Below, one piece after another: positions 32,913 through 44,821 of a DNA stretch of 64,000 nt. Positions within the stretch are counted from its first letter, which is position 1. Each line of letters begins with the position of its first letter. This DNA comes from Volvox africanus (Eukaryota; Chlorophyta; Chlorophyceae; Chlamydomonadales; Volvocaceae): contig BSDZ01000030.1 in the NCBI GenBank assembly GCA_030268105.1, forward strand, positions 186,001 through 250,000. Reading direction: 5' to 3'. Under the pieces are notes generated by a model that saw only the letters and a list, made by a program, of their open reading frames with translations, did not search any database and was not told where the DNA came from. Position numbers and translations under genes: made by a program.

Positions 32913-35900
32913 CGTCTGTACCTACCCGCTATCCGGTCTTATATCGGTACATGTTGTACACCCCGCTCCCGGTCTCCCCCAAGCGATTACGACGTGCGTT
33001 GCGTCCCTGCTGCCTTTGAATTGGCCTTCCTGATCGTCGTCGTCATCGCAGTCCGCCTTCATGTCGTGGTTGTTCGGACAACCAAGCCAGTCTTTTGCGG
33101 GAAAGAACTTGCGAATCGCGCACCTGCGCCTGATTAAGCAACGGGGCTTCAGCCCGGCGGACTTCGAGACGGGGCTATCCCTCTTCACAGACGCCATGCG
33201 GGAGCAGGGCTCGCCCGAGGTGGGATAAAAAGATGTACGGCATGTACTGTATGCGACAGTATGCATATCAACTAATACCGTGCCATACGTGATTAACCGA
33301 TGTTTACCGATTGTCGTACGAAATACGGGATTGCAATTGTGAATCCCGAGACCCCCCTTAAGTACCCCAAACTGTAAATGTTTCTTCTGACCATCCCTTG
33401 TGCCGCGATAGCTAACTGGGAGGGTGGGAGGGTGATAGTCGAACAACACTCCCCCCTCACCATCCTGCCCTTGTCCCCCTCCTCACCATCCTGCCCCTGT
33501 CCCCCCCCTCACCATCCTGCCCCTGTCCCCCCCCTCACCATCCTGCCCCTGTCCCCCCCCTCACCATCCTGCCCCTGTCCCCCCCCGCACCATCCTGCCC
33601 CTGTTCCCCCCCTCACCATCCTGCCCCTGTCCCCCCCCTCACCATCCTGCCCCGGGGCCCTCCGGAGAGGTGGTCTCCTCCGCTCCCCTGTTTGGCCTAA
33701 TAGTCCGCCGATCGCTCCCCCCCCCTCCAAATAAGGCCCCCTCGCGCACGTTGCCCCTTCCCGCTTGGGTGCTGCTACCGCCATCACCTTGTTCACGCGT
33801 AGGCCATTGTGAGCGAGGTGCTGATGAAGATGCGGCCCTTTAAGGTGAGCTGGACGTGGGAGAAAGCGGGAGAGTTGAACAGCTCGGTCATGGGGCCTGT
33901 TGTCGTGTTGTTGTTGTCATTGTTGAGATGATGATTCGTACTTAAATGCCTCGCATCGTTCGTCGTTCGTTATAATGAATTCATAATGCCGCATATAATT
34001 CCGTACATAACGCACTCTCCGTACTTTTACCTTTTCGCAACGTACCCGGTTTGTTTCTGTCCAGGGATGCGCTCCTTTTTCGTTACTTTCCTTACATCAT
34101 TAACTTGCATTTTAGAATTTGGCATTTTTAACGTCGTTAGTCGTATTTGTAAGTTGAAGCATTACGCTTCGCCTTTTGTTTCCCGCAGGAGATTATATTT
34201 ACGCCCAGTGCTTGCGACGCGGAAGAGGAGGCACGCTGGATCGTCGAGGAGCGCGTTGAACAGCAGCAGCAGCAAAAGCAGATAGAGGCGACGGCGACGG
34301 GGACTATAGAGGCGGTCGCTACCACACCCACAGATGCTGCCGCTGCGATTGAGACTGGCCGTAGCGGCAACAGCCGACCCGGCTCTGTCAGGAGCTCGCA
34401 GTGCCCTTTCACTGGCGGGCGACTGTCTCGTCCACCCAGCGGCGGCAGCAGTGGCGGTGTGAACGCCATGGAAAGATGTATGGGAGAAAAGAGCGGCGTG
34501 GGCATGGGGGATTCACAAGCCAAGCCGCCGTCCACGCCGCCGGCGCCGCCACCGCATGGCACGGCTGCACCAGCATCGCGGCCCGAGTCCGCGGCACCGT
34601 GTAGAACGGGAACACGTCCGGAGTCGGCTGCTGCCGCCGCCGCCACTACAGCCGCGGGTACGGATACTGCAGGCGTGACTGCAGCTGCAGCTGTCACAGC
34701 GACTGCGGCAAGTTCTGTAGGGAATGCACCAGCGGCAGCGGCGTCGGTGGCAGCGGCGGCGACCGAGTCATTCCCGCCGCCGCCGCCACTAGCCTCGCCG
34801 CCACGGGCTAACTCTCGGCCGGCATCACGCTCGGTCTCTATCCCTGGCGTCGCCACCGCCGCCGCTGCCACCGCCGCTGCCGTGGGCATACCGGATGTGG
34901 TTCGCCCGGTATCGCGAAGAAGCGCTCCTGGCAGCCAGCCGCAAAGCGCGGTGCCGGTGATTCCATCATCGCCACCGTCACCGTCACCGTCACGGGCGGT
35001 GATACCGCCATTGCCAGCTTTGACGTCAGCTGAGAGAGATACAGCACTGCCGCCGACCGCTGCGGGCGAGGGGGACCGCTTGGAGAGTGATAAAGGGGTT
35101 CCGGAGCTGGCCCCCGCCTCGTCCGCTGCCGCTACTACCACCGCCGCCGCTGTCGCCGCACCAGCACCAGCACCAGCACCAGCACCAACCCTGGCCACGC
35201 CTCCCAGGGCTGACGACGCCAATGTGGCTGCGGAGGACATCGTGGACGCGTTCATGACTGAGGTGTTCGCGGAGGAGCCAGGTGCCGTTGTGGATGAGGC
35301 TCTGGCGGAGATGGGGACCGTCCGCCAAAGCAACCCTGCTGACGGCAGCGTCAGTGGCGGCGGCAACGCCAAGGATTCAACGCTGCAGCCAACAACAGCG
35401 GCAGCGGCAGCGGCAGCGGTGGCAGGGAATGGTACGGCAGCGGCGGTGGCGGCCACTGCCCCCAGCCGCACGGCCACACCACTCGCTGGAAGTCAGCGGC
35501 TGGACGCGGCCCAGGTCGTCGCCACGACGCCATTGCTGGCTCCGCCTGCAGCGGCACGCATCGCCACGCCGCTTGTAGAACGTCAGCGGCCAGGCTCCGT
35601 GGCGGGAGCAGCGGCACCGTCACCGCCGCCTCCATTGGAGATGACGCGCGGCAGCACGCCACCGCCACTCGTGGGAAATCCGCGTCCCAGCGTAGCTAGT
35701 GCCGTGGCGGCGGCTGCGGCACCACCCACGCCACCGTCAGCCCCGTCGGGAACGCCGCTACCATTACCGCCACTCCCGTCCGGGACGGCGGCGCCGTCCC
35801 CTCCGCCGCCACAACCGCTAGCGCCAGCGCGCATCGGCACACCGCTCGTGGGGGTTCAGCGAGTGGATCCAGGATCAGGAATGGCTCCCGTCCCGGCCCC

Positions 35901-36168
35901 AGCCGCCGCCCCAGCCGCCGCCCCACCAGTTTCCACAGCCGCTGCCGACGTCCCCGCCGCTGCGTCCAAACCGCGCGTTGGGGGTATTGCCCTGCTAGGT
36001 CGCCGTCCCGAGGGGGGACCTGCAGCAGCAGTAGCAGCTGTAGCAGTAGCAGTAGCAGCGGCGCCTCCGCCGAAGCCACCGCCCCCCGCGCGTATAAGTG
36101 GGCCAGGGGGCCCACCCCCGCATCCGGGTGTACGGCATAAACCGCGCAAAGTTGGGAAGGCATTTTGA
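31413..36168 (+). CDS. Truncated (2/2) hemoglobin with 650-residue low-complexity C-terminal extension
   Basis: Exons: 31413-31574, 32133-32228, 32621-32671, 33052-33219, 33803-33844 and 34189-36168, all phase 0, giving 832 residues. An N-terminal helical segment (QADIQKAARSIETWQKAQD) precedes the globin fold: SYRLGGQDVVKRVIEGFYKR (Tyr B10), RVFLHDQDVITLKAKQ (CD/E), SAFMSWLFGQPS, NLRIAHLRL with the proximal F8 His, RGFSPADF, and AIVSEVLMKMRPFK. The last exon opens with EIIFTPSACDAEEEARW, then CPFTGG. It continues as an Ala/Pro/Thr-rich chain with four copies of a TPL-x(2-4)-QR-like motif and a helix AAEDIVDAFMTEVF. The globin binds heme and probably O2/NO (family knowledge). The extension has no known domain and is shared only with the copy at 5161-8990. 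Exons 3, 4 and 5 have exactly the same lengths in both genes (51, 168 and 42 nt). Confidence 0.9.
32837..32908. repeat. (TGTC)n microsatellite in hemoglobin intron 3
   Basis: About 18 perfect tetranucleotide units inside the intron 32672-33051. Confidence 0.95.
33456..33655. repeat. 26-bp C-rich minisatellite in hemoglobin intron 4
   Basis: Eight near-identical units containing CACCATCCTGCCCCTGT and a run of about eight C. It lies within the intron 33220-33802. Confidence 0.9.
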
Positions 36169-39100
36169 GACTTCCATTCCCCAACGGACAGCACTGATGA
36201 TACTGGGGTGCCGTACTCGGCCATCGTACTCTTGCTCCAACAGCGCATGTACGACATTGCTACTCATACCCCTTCCCGCCGGGCCGGATTTCGGCCCTCG
36301 TCAGCTGCTGCGCCCAGGGGGAGGGGGGAGCGGAGGTTAATAGCATGCGGCTGGGGGTGTTCTTGACTCTATGGTGTATAATGATGCTGATGATGTGACT
36401 GGCCCTGGCGCCATCGGCTGTCTGTTTTATCTTCTCTGAGGCTGCATCCCATCATTTGGGAAATTACGTCATCTTTGATTTGCCGTTCTGACTTTGGCTT
36501 AGGACCAACGGTCAACGTCCTCCTCATTCACTGGCTCCGGCCCAATGAGCCGGGCTGGGACTCTGGACGTGTCGTATTCAATTGACGTCAGGGGGGCGAT
36601 GTCGCAGCCTCAAAACACATGAGCGTGTTTGGTCTTTCCCAATAGGTTCGCACTGTCCAGGGCCTTATACCCTCCAGCCGCCATTTAGCGGCCATAAGGG
36701 GGCTGAGTCGTATCAATAAGGGGCTTGGCCAAGAACCCCCAGATGGCGTGTGAATATGTGTATGTGTGTGTGTGTATGTGTGTGTGTGTGTATGTGTGTA
36801 TGTGTGTGTGGGGAGGGGCGGGCTGAGTTGGTGTGCGCAGGTTGGGGCGGGTTTCCCCGGCACGGCACATTTGTACATATGCGTGGGCGGGCTGCGTACG
36901 GCGTGAGGCGCTTTGTTTCCAGGGAATTGCTCGTCCTTGGAGGTCCTCTTAGTACTGTATGGCTCTGCATTCGGCCTGTTGCGTACGACAATGATGCAAC
37001 TCCCCCATCGTCGGAGTTGCATGTTATAACGAGCTCCATCGAGCATCCAGCATCTGGTTTCGGGGCATCCGTTGGTCAATTCAACGGGCTGTACTGCCAA
37101 GGCAGGCAGCGCCGTCAACCGTTGCAGCTAACGGAAAACCCATAGTGAACATTAACGGGCCCTCCCCCGGGGGAATTGGGGGGAAGTTTAAGGAATGCGA
37201 TACACCGTGTGACATCGGTCCGTCTCAAAACGGCTCGTACGACATCTCCTGTGTTTGTTGATGCCGCAGAAACAAGACACTTGCATGGTGGTGGCGGGGG
37301 GAGGGGGGAGAAGGGGGACATGTGCGTCAGAGCAAGGCGGCCGCCAAAGCGGACCTCCGTACTGCTTTTCCTGCCAACCGCTAACGGTGACGTTCGTTAG
37401 ATCATGCCAACTGTCGGGCTTGAGGCATGTTCGTTTGCAAGGGATGTCACGACCTCACGAGCGGGTTTGGATCTGCGACACGTCGGAGATCTCCGGGGGG
37501 GGGATGTCACACATCGGGGTGTTGCAATAAGAATATGAGGAATTGCCGATCCCAATGCACGGCTTGTGGTACGGCATGGTAATGATACGGAGGACTTCGC
37601 GCATACGGTGAGGTGTACAAATTCGAAGACGTTCTTTCCGCCCCGGTGGGACCTCCCCACACTTTATCAACCATTTAATAAATGATAGTAATGGGAGTTC
37701 CGACGACATAATAAACGTAATATTGAGCCCTTTTCCAAACGCTTGTACATTTACTTGAGACCACGTTACCGTGCGTCCTTTCGCGCGCATCCGTACAGCC
37801 GTACCGGACATGATACATCGACTAGGAGAGTCGTACGGCGCAAGCGGAGTAAGGACAGGTCTGTGAGGGAATGAGGTGCTTTAAGATGTTTCGCTCTACG
37901 AGATGTCGATCGGGAAACCCCGGACCTGAGGGAACGGGGGTTGGGGGAGGGTCTTATTGGGGCACGGGTGTAGCTGGCCGGTGACTAGCATGCATGGCGC
38001 AGAAAGTTGTTTACGTGGACCCCCCGGGGATGTGGGGGGTATTTGTTGAGGTGGGATTGATGAGGGGCCAGGAAACGACAAGAGCATACAAGCGCAGCTG
38101 TACGACCATCGCCAGCGGGAATAAAAAGGGCCGGTTAATATAGTCACCGGCAGCAGGTGCAGGAATTAAGGTGGACGATGTAGCAGTACGGCAAGGAAAG
38201 GCGAGGAAAATAATACGGCATGGGGTCGGTTCAGGCATAGAGGAGGGGTTAAGAGAAGGATGGAAGAAGGGGATAAGCGAACGGTTAGCACATACATATA
38301 CACCGGCAGTGGTTACGGGCCAAGGCAGGGTGATGCCGCCTGCGTTTGACGAGGTTAGGGCTCTTGGCCCCGTATACTAGATCTCAGATAAGGTCCTAAG
38401 CCGGTCGAGCAGCCAGATGACTGATGATGTGCTTCGGCAGTACACTTTTGTACTGAATTGAATCCAATGTAAGTACCTTCATTCCTTCATTATGTATATT
38501 ATTTATTCCGTACAGTCCGTACAGGAAAAAGATTGGCACGTGCGGATATTCTGGGTAGTCCACCATCGGCTCCAACCAAGGCCCCGGTTCAAATAATTAA
38601 GGAAAGTCCCTATAAGATAATAAAAATCCAATTGTTTCTTGATTGCTGTTGTTGTCTGATAATCGAGATAAATCGGGAATCGGCAATGTTATTATCTCAG
38701 TTATCTAAAGATAAATCAAGGGGGTTCTGTGGTGCTGCAAGTTAAACTCATGTCGTAAGGGAGAAGTACGGCGGCGAAGTGGCCAACCGGCTGGCTGGTG
38801 GCTACCTAGCAGGACAAGGACCTGGCCAAGTTGACGTTGGCATACCGTGCTGCCAAGGCTAACAAAAACATAAGTAATATAAACCTTTGTGGTTGCCTAA
38901 AGTAATGTGATTTCACATTCTTGTGGCCATCAACATATAGACCACAGGAAAAAAAGGGGGCGGGGGAAGGAGGAGGGAAAAGAAGGCGGACCGGTCTGCA
39001 AGTCAGATTACAGAATTTCGGTGCTGGATGGAGACGACAGGTGTAGATCGGCTGTAGATAATGTTTTTTCCATGCGCAAGTCGAAAAAACCTCCGGATAC

Positions 39101-39424
39101 AACTTCTTCACAACTTACCTTCATAGGGTGATACACGGTATCTTCCGTTCCATGGTTCTTCCAGATGTTGGATTCCAGGCGTACCGCCATCTAGTGGCCC
39201 GCGGGCCAACTCTGCAAGGCTCGGTTGCGGTTATGGCTCCATCGCTCCATCTTTTACATACTTTTAATACATCGCTTGTTTGTAGTTTCTTCTGAAAAGC
39301 TGTACGTTACAATTGTGGACAGTCGTTATAAACAGAGAAGAACAGCAGTTTCACACTTGTAGGAGCTTTTGCTAAACTAGTCGTTTGAGAAGATCAGGTT
39401 TACGCATCCGATAGGGCTTACAAG
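36169..39424. other. Long intergenic region with GT-rich repeat, no gene supported
   Basis: Holds the 3' UTR of the second hemoglobin gene and the promoter of the SET-domain gene. A (TATG/TG)n tract runs at about 36758-36812. TGTAA occurs at 38468-38472. Several open frames of 60-176 codons on both strands lack motifs, consistent codon structure or splice partners. From about 38450 to 38750 the sequence is AT-rich. Confidence 0.45.
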
Positions 39425-42400
39425 ATGCAGCAAGCATTTAAAGCTCATGTGCCAAATAGGGCGTCAAAATTGCAGCGAGCAGGATGCAAGCGACCGACTT
39501 TATTCACCTGCCGCGCGGCGCCCGCAGTCGCCAGCAGCGTCTCATCAAATGGAGTTGTGTCATGGGCGACAAGCAAAGGCGCTAAATTAGAGCGGGCCTC
39601 GCTGTCGACCGACCTGCTAACTGATCGCCCGCTGCTAATTGCATCAGCAGACGCGCAGCAGGGCGACTTACTGCTCTCCGTTCCCGATAGCGTATGGCTA
39701 TCAGTGGAGGCAGTCAAGAAGACGACCGTTGGCAAGCTGGCTGCGGCTGAAGGACTGGAGCCATGGGTTCAAATCGCATTACAGCTGCTGGCAGACCGCT
39801 TTGGCAACAGCAGCAGCAAGTCAGAGCTGTCAGCTTATGCGGCCAGTATTCCAGAGAATCTGGATATCCCACTTTTATGGAGCGATGATGAGCTTCGTGT
39901 GCTTCAAGGGACTCAGGTCCTGCAAACTCTTGGGGGCTACCTGTAAGTTCAGGTTCCCCAAACAACTCCACCTCCTCCCCTCATCCCCCGCCCTCCTACC
40001 TGCCCAAAAGAAGCTGCGCTCAGCTATCCGGTACATGAATCCGAAACTCCTTAACAAATTTACTAACCGCATACTCCTCTTTCCCCACACCTTAGAAAGC
40101 AGAAGTGCAACGTCTAACTTATAGGATATATTGGACTTTTCCTCTCCTCCCAGCATCAGCACAACTCATGATGATCCATAGCCCATGACCCCCGGATGAC
40201 ACGCAGGACCTTTTTCCAAGCAACCTTCCAGCAGCTACAGTCCAGCCTCTTTGCCGCGAACCCCGCCGCCTTCCCGCCCTCTACCTTCACGCTGCCGAAC
40301 TTCCTTTGGGCGGTGGCAGCGGTCCGCAGCCGCAGCCACGCGCCTCTGGACGGCGCTAAGATCGCTCTGGCGCCACTCACTGAGCTGGTGGGTGGGAATA
40401 GGATGGTGGCTGTAGTGGGTGTGAGTGGCGGTGTGGATACGAGGCGTTGACGGAGCCCCTTTAAGAGCTAGGAGCTCCATTCGGGGCATATATTCATAAA
40501 CCTCATGGTGCAACCCGTCTCTTTGTGGGCGCATGAGGGTCTGGTGGCGCGGGTTCCCCTTTTCCTTCCCTGCGTCTCCTCCGCAGGTGTCCCATCGCCG
40601 CAGTGCGAACTCCAAGTTGGCTGTTCGACCCACGGGGCTGTTTGGCCGGGGCCAAGTGCTGGTGCTGGAGGCCACGAGGTGAGGAGGGAGGGAAGGAGGG
40701 AGGGAAGGCGCGCGTGCATGTGTGTATGTGTATGTTGTGAATGTGTATGTTTATGTGTGTATGTGTATGTGTGTGCCAACCAGGGTTCTTCAAGGGGGGT
40801 AGCATTTTGTTCCGGGGTTCACGGGATTTAGTTGATTGAAACCCAATGCAAGCAGCTCGGCAGCACTGACACCACCTTCCCCAGCACTCCCTACCTCTAC
40901 TTCCTTATCCTCCCCCCATCCAACCTCTCCTTTCCCTCCACCTCCACCTCCATCTAGATATCCTATTAGGCACATCTAGATATCCCGACTTACCCACCTA
41001 CCCACATCTAGGAATAATAATAACAATGCTAATAATGAAAATAACAATAAAACAATAATTAAGTACTCAGACCGCAGCCTGGCGTGTGTTAAGGGGGTTG
41101 GGAGCTGAGGGGTGCTATAGCCTCACCTGCGTGTATGCCCGCACCACTGGAACCCACATCTAGACACCAATATGTCCCTCTCCCCGTTTGAGGTATTTAG
41201 ATAAAAGTAAAACGATATCCACAGCAGCCAGATGCTTAACCGTATCTTAGGCCCGTTGGTACCCTCATATCTGCTGCTGCACTTGCCCCCTCAAACAGTG
41301 CATGAAGCGTGCACTTATGTTTCCAGGTATCATGAATGCATGCCACCTCCTCTCCTAAGGGCTTTGCTGCCATATCAGCAGGTGGGCCCAGCAAATCGAT
41401 GCGCAGTAGAGATTTCACCAGTAAAGATTCACTCCTGGATTCCACTGTAGGTTGGTGAGCTGGCTCATAATTATATATACGTCCCTGCTAAAGCCACGCT
41501 TGACACATGCGGTTTGGGTAGGGGGAATATACACAAGCAGCAATAATCAGGGAAATAGGTAGGCCTCTTTGCAAATGCCCGCCAAAGCGTCTTGCCGAAT
41601 GAATGTGAATTTATGTATGTCTGAAGGTCGAGTGATCGAGCGTTAAGTGCTACCTTGAGAAGTCTTTGTCTTTCAAATGAGCTAACCGTTCGTGGCTTTA
41701 AAGAAATTCGAAATATTCGTAGCCGAACCTCCAAACGCTTGCTCAGCTGGCTGCTCCTTTGCATCTAACATTGCTGGTTAGAATTTCTGATATATCAATA
41801 CACGCACTTCCATATAAGTGTTATGCATATTCAATTCTTTAATCAGCTTTCTTAGCGCCAAGCTGGGAAGTCAGTGCAGCAGTGGCAACCCTTTGCCCTT
41901 TGCCCCTGATGGGGGTCGAAGCCGGGTGTCCAGTCCAGCTCCCCACGGCCTTGTCACCAAACTTGCAACGTGTCAAGTGCACCAAACCCCAAGTCAACCT
42001 CACGCAACGAATTGGAAGCCCCCTTACCCGCATGCCTCCAGCCCTCCCCCCTTCCTCCCCACATGCCTCCAGCCCTCCCCCCCCTTCCTCCCCACATGTC
42101 CCCAGCCCTCCCCCCCTTCCTCCCCACATGTCTCCAGCCCTCCCCCCACCCCTCCCCACATGTCTCCAGGCCTCCCTCCCCTTCCTCCCCACATGTCTCC
42201 AGTCCTCTCCCCCCCCTCCTCCCCACATGTCTCCAGGCCTCCCCTCCCTCCTCCCCACATGTCTCCAGGCCTCCCCTCCCTCCTCCCCACATGTCTCCAG
42301 CCCTCCCCCCACCCCGCTGGTGTTTGCGGCCGCAGACCTATCCGCAAGGGTGAACCGCTGTCCATGGACTACGGCCCTGGCAAGCTGGACGGCCCGGTGC

Positions 42401-44821
42401 TTCTCGACTACGGCGTGGTGGACGCGACCAGCCCCAAGGTGCCGCACAGCCCGACGTTTGGGGAGGGGGGTTGCTTCCCAAGATTGAACACTCGAATCTA
42501 TTCGTATGCACTGGAGGGAAGGGGTGGGCGGCTGCGGAGCCCCTTACCGAGGGTGTAAATAATTTAAATATATAAAATAGTTTAGATATAAATTGTAGAT
42601 AAAAAATAAATTAATATAAAATAAACAAATAATGTATACATAGACATAACATAGATAGAATATATATATATATATGTTATATATATAACATATATATATG
42701 TTCCTTCCTCGCCGGTAGTGTCATGAGGGCTTAGGGTTTCCGTCCATTAGGGCGAGGCGGATGACGCGATGACACCCCTGCTGCTGCTGCCGCTACTGCC
42801 GATGGTCTTCTTCTGTCGTGCAGCCCGGGTACAGCCTGACGTTGACCATGCCCAGCAGTGACCGATTTATCGACGACAAGCTTGACATCCTAGAGGTGAG
42901 TACGGATGTACGAGTGTACGATCGTACGGCTGCCATGTTGACTGAGGTGGAATCAATCAAAGCGTGTGTTACATCTTGTCCGCGTGGCTGTATCGGTTTG
43001 GGGCTGTCAGGGGGTAAGGCGCGGTAATGATAAGGCCCTTTGCTCAAAGGCCGATATGCCCCGCCGTGGGGAGGAACTGGTGTGGGTGGGCGGGTGGATG
43101 GGGGGTTATTGTGCGTGTATATATGTGTGTATTTGTGCGTGTCCTGCTTCTCTAAGCCTCTGTGTCCTTTCTCCCCTGCGCCCCGTCTTTCTCCGCCCCC
43201 GTAATCCTCAATCAATGTGTACCGATTACCATTAGAGCAACGGTTTACGGCAATCCATGACGTACAACCTGACACCGGACGAGCAACCCACGACCGAGAT
43301 GCTGGCCTTCTTACGGCTCATGCAGCTCAAGGGTGGGTTGAGGATAACACCCTCTCCCCGACTAGGAGGGGCGGGGTAGGGCGGGTTTTGCGACCAATAG
43401 CGTGCTGCTGGGGTTTGGTGCATGTTGTTTGGTGTAGGAAATCCCAAAGGGAAGGGGCCTTATGCAGTGACTGGACTGAACTTATATTTTGGCTTTGTCG
43501 CGGAGGGGAGGGGAAGGGGTGAGCGGGGAGAGGACGAAGGCGCCACGTTACCACATGGGTCGAGAGCATTACACTGCGGCGCGTCCCGTACCGGAACGCC
43601 ATTCACCTTGGCCGTTAACCGCTAACCGTTTTGCGGTTCGTTTGGTGTACGGATTCCCCAGGTATGGATGCATTTCTGTTGGAGTCCATTTTCCGAAACG
43701 ACGTGTGGGGCTTCATGCAGGAGCCGGTGAGTGCCCCATGGAGGCGTTTGGAGACGCCGTACGAGATGAGTTTGGTGTGGCCGGTGACTGGGATGGCGGG
43801 GAGTGGGGATGAAAGCGGTGGACGGAGATAACAGAGCGTGCATGCACATGCGTGTGTATGACCGCATGCGTGTGGGTGAATGCATTCCACCTTTCATCCT
43901 GTCGTTTATTGAACAAACTGAAAATCAACTAACAAATTCATATCCTCCTCTTTCCCCCCCTCCCGCTGCCTCACCTTGGGCTCCGCCTCCGTACCACCCG
44001 ACCGGGTCCCCCGACGGGATAGATAAGCGAGGCCAATGAAGAGGCCTTATGTACGACTCTTTTGGAGGGCGCCCGGGCGGTGCTGACGGGGTACACTACC
44101 TCCATCGATGAGGACCTGGCGGCGCTTCGTGGGGGAAGCTACCCCAAGGGCAGCCGGAGAGAGGCGGCGCTGCTGGTGGGGGGGAGGCGGCGAGGCCGGG
44201 GTGGTGATAGCTGACAAAGAGTTTGTCTGTTTGCGGATGTAATTTGCGTTGTTATAAGTCCCCACTGTTATTTTTCTCCACGTAGGATTTGATGTCAATA
44301 GCATCAGGTCTATTGAATCTATTTCTGGAAGAGTATGAAAAGCCCGATACCTCATCAGCATTACGTTGTGCAGCGCATTTTTGGGCTCTGCATCTTTCTC
44401 CGCCCGCCGTCTCCATTTCCCCCCTTCCTCACCCCCACCCCCACCCCTACCCCACCAGGTCCGTCTGGGGGAGAAGGAGGCGCTGGACGCGGTGGCCCGC
44501 TTCTTCGAGGCCCGCCGAGAGACGCAGCTGAAACGGCTGGTGTATTACCAGGAGCGCCGGCTGCGGAGGCTAGGGCTGGTGGATGATGGTGGGTCCAGGG
44601 CCTATTGGGGAAGACTTCTCGGAAGATGGCCGCACGTGGCGATCCTACCGGGACTGTCTTCCTCTGCGGTGCAGTGCAGTGCCGTACGTTCGCTGCAGTG
44701 TGTTTTCGAATCTGAGATCTCCTTCGCCGTGGCACGTATTGAGTGCCGAGTGGGATTGACCGCAGCTGGGATGGGCGGCGTGGGGATTAGGGGGGGGCTT
44801 GGGAGCGGTTACGTCCTCTAG
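39425..44821 (+). CDS. Plastid SET-domain protein methyltransferase, Rubisco LSMT-like
   Basis: Nine exons: 39425-39942, 40207-40387, 40587-40678, 42336-42438, 42824-42895, 43236-43332, 43662-43726, 44023-44175 and 44459-44821, with phases 2, 0, 2, 0, 0, 1, 0, 0. The basic, Ser/Ala-rich N-terminus suggests a transit peptide. The split SET domain follows: GDLLLSVPDSVWLS, EPWVQIALQLLADRFG, LLWSDDELRVLQGTQVLQTL, FTLPNFLWAVAAVRSRSH with IALAPLTELVSH, then RPIRKGEPLSMDYGPGKLDG and VLLDYGVVD. After it comes a Rubisco-LSMT substrate-binding-type region ending QLKRLVYYQERRLRRLGLV. The usual NH motif reads SH here (LVSHRR). The enzyme should methylate lysines of plastid proteins; its target is unknown. 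The C-terminus is uncertain: the frame runs to a stop at 44821, but GTGGGT at 44590 could be a further donor. Confidence 0.85.
42034..42310. repeat. C-rich minisatellite (about 27-31 bp unit) in SET-gene intron 3
   Basis: About ten units built on CCCCACATGTCTCCAG plus CCTCCC stretches. It ends 25 bases before exon 4, so it also supplies the polypyrimidine tract of that intron. Confidence 0.9.
42660..42702. repeat. AT-rich palindrome in SET-gene intron 4
   Basis: (AT)n runs arranged as a near-perfect palindrome around GTTATATATATAAC, within a wider 100-base AT-only stretch. It could extrude as a cruciform. Confidence 0.75.

Noticed and set aside
41954..42447. Open frames of about 110-245 codons rich in Pro or Gly across the minisatellite
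   Set aside because: They lie in SET-gene intron 3 and simply translate its repeat units.
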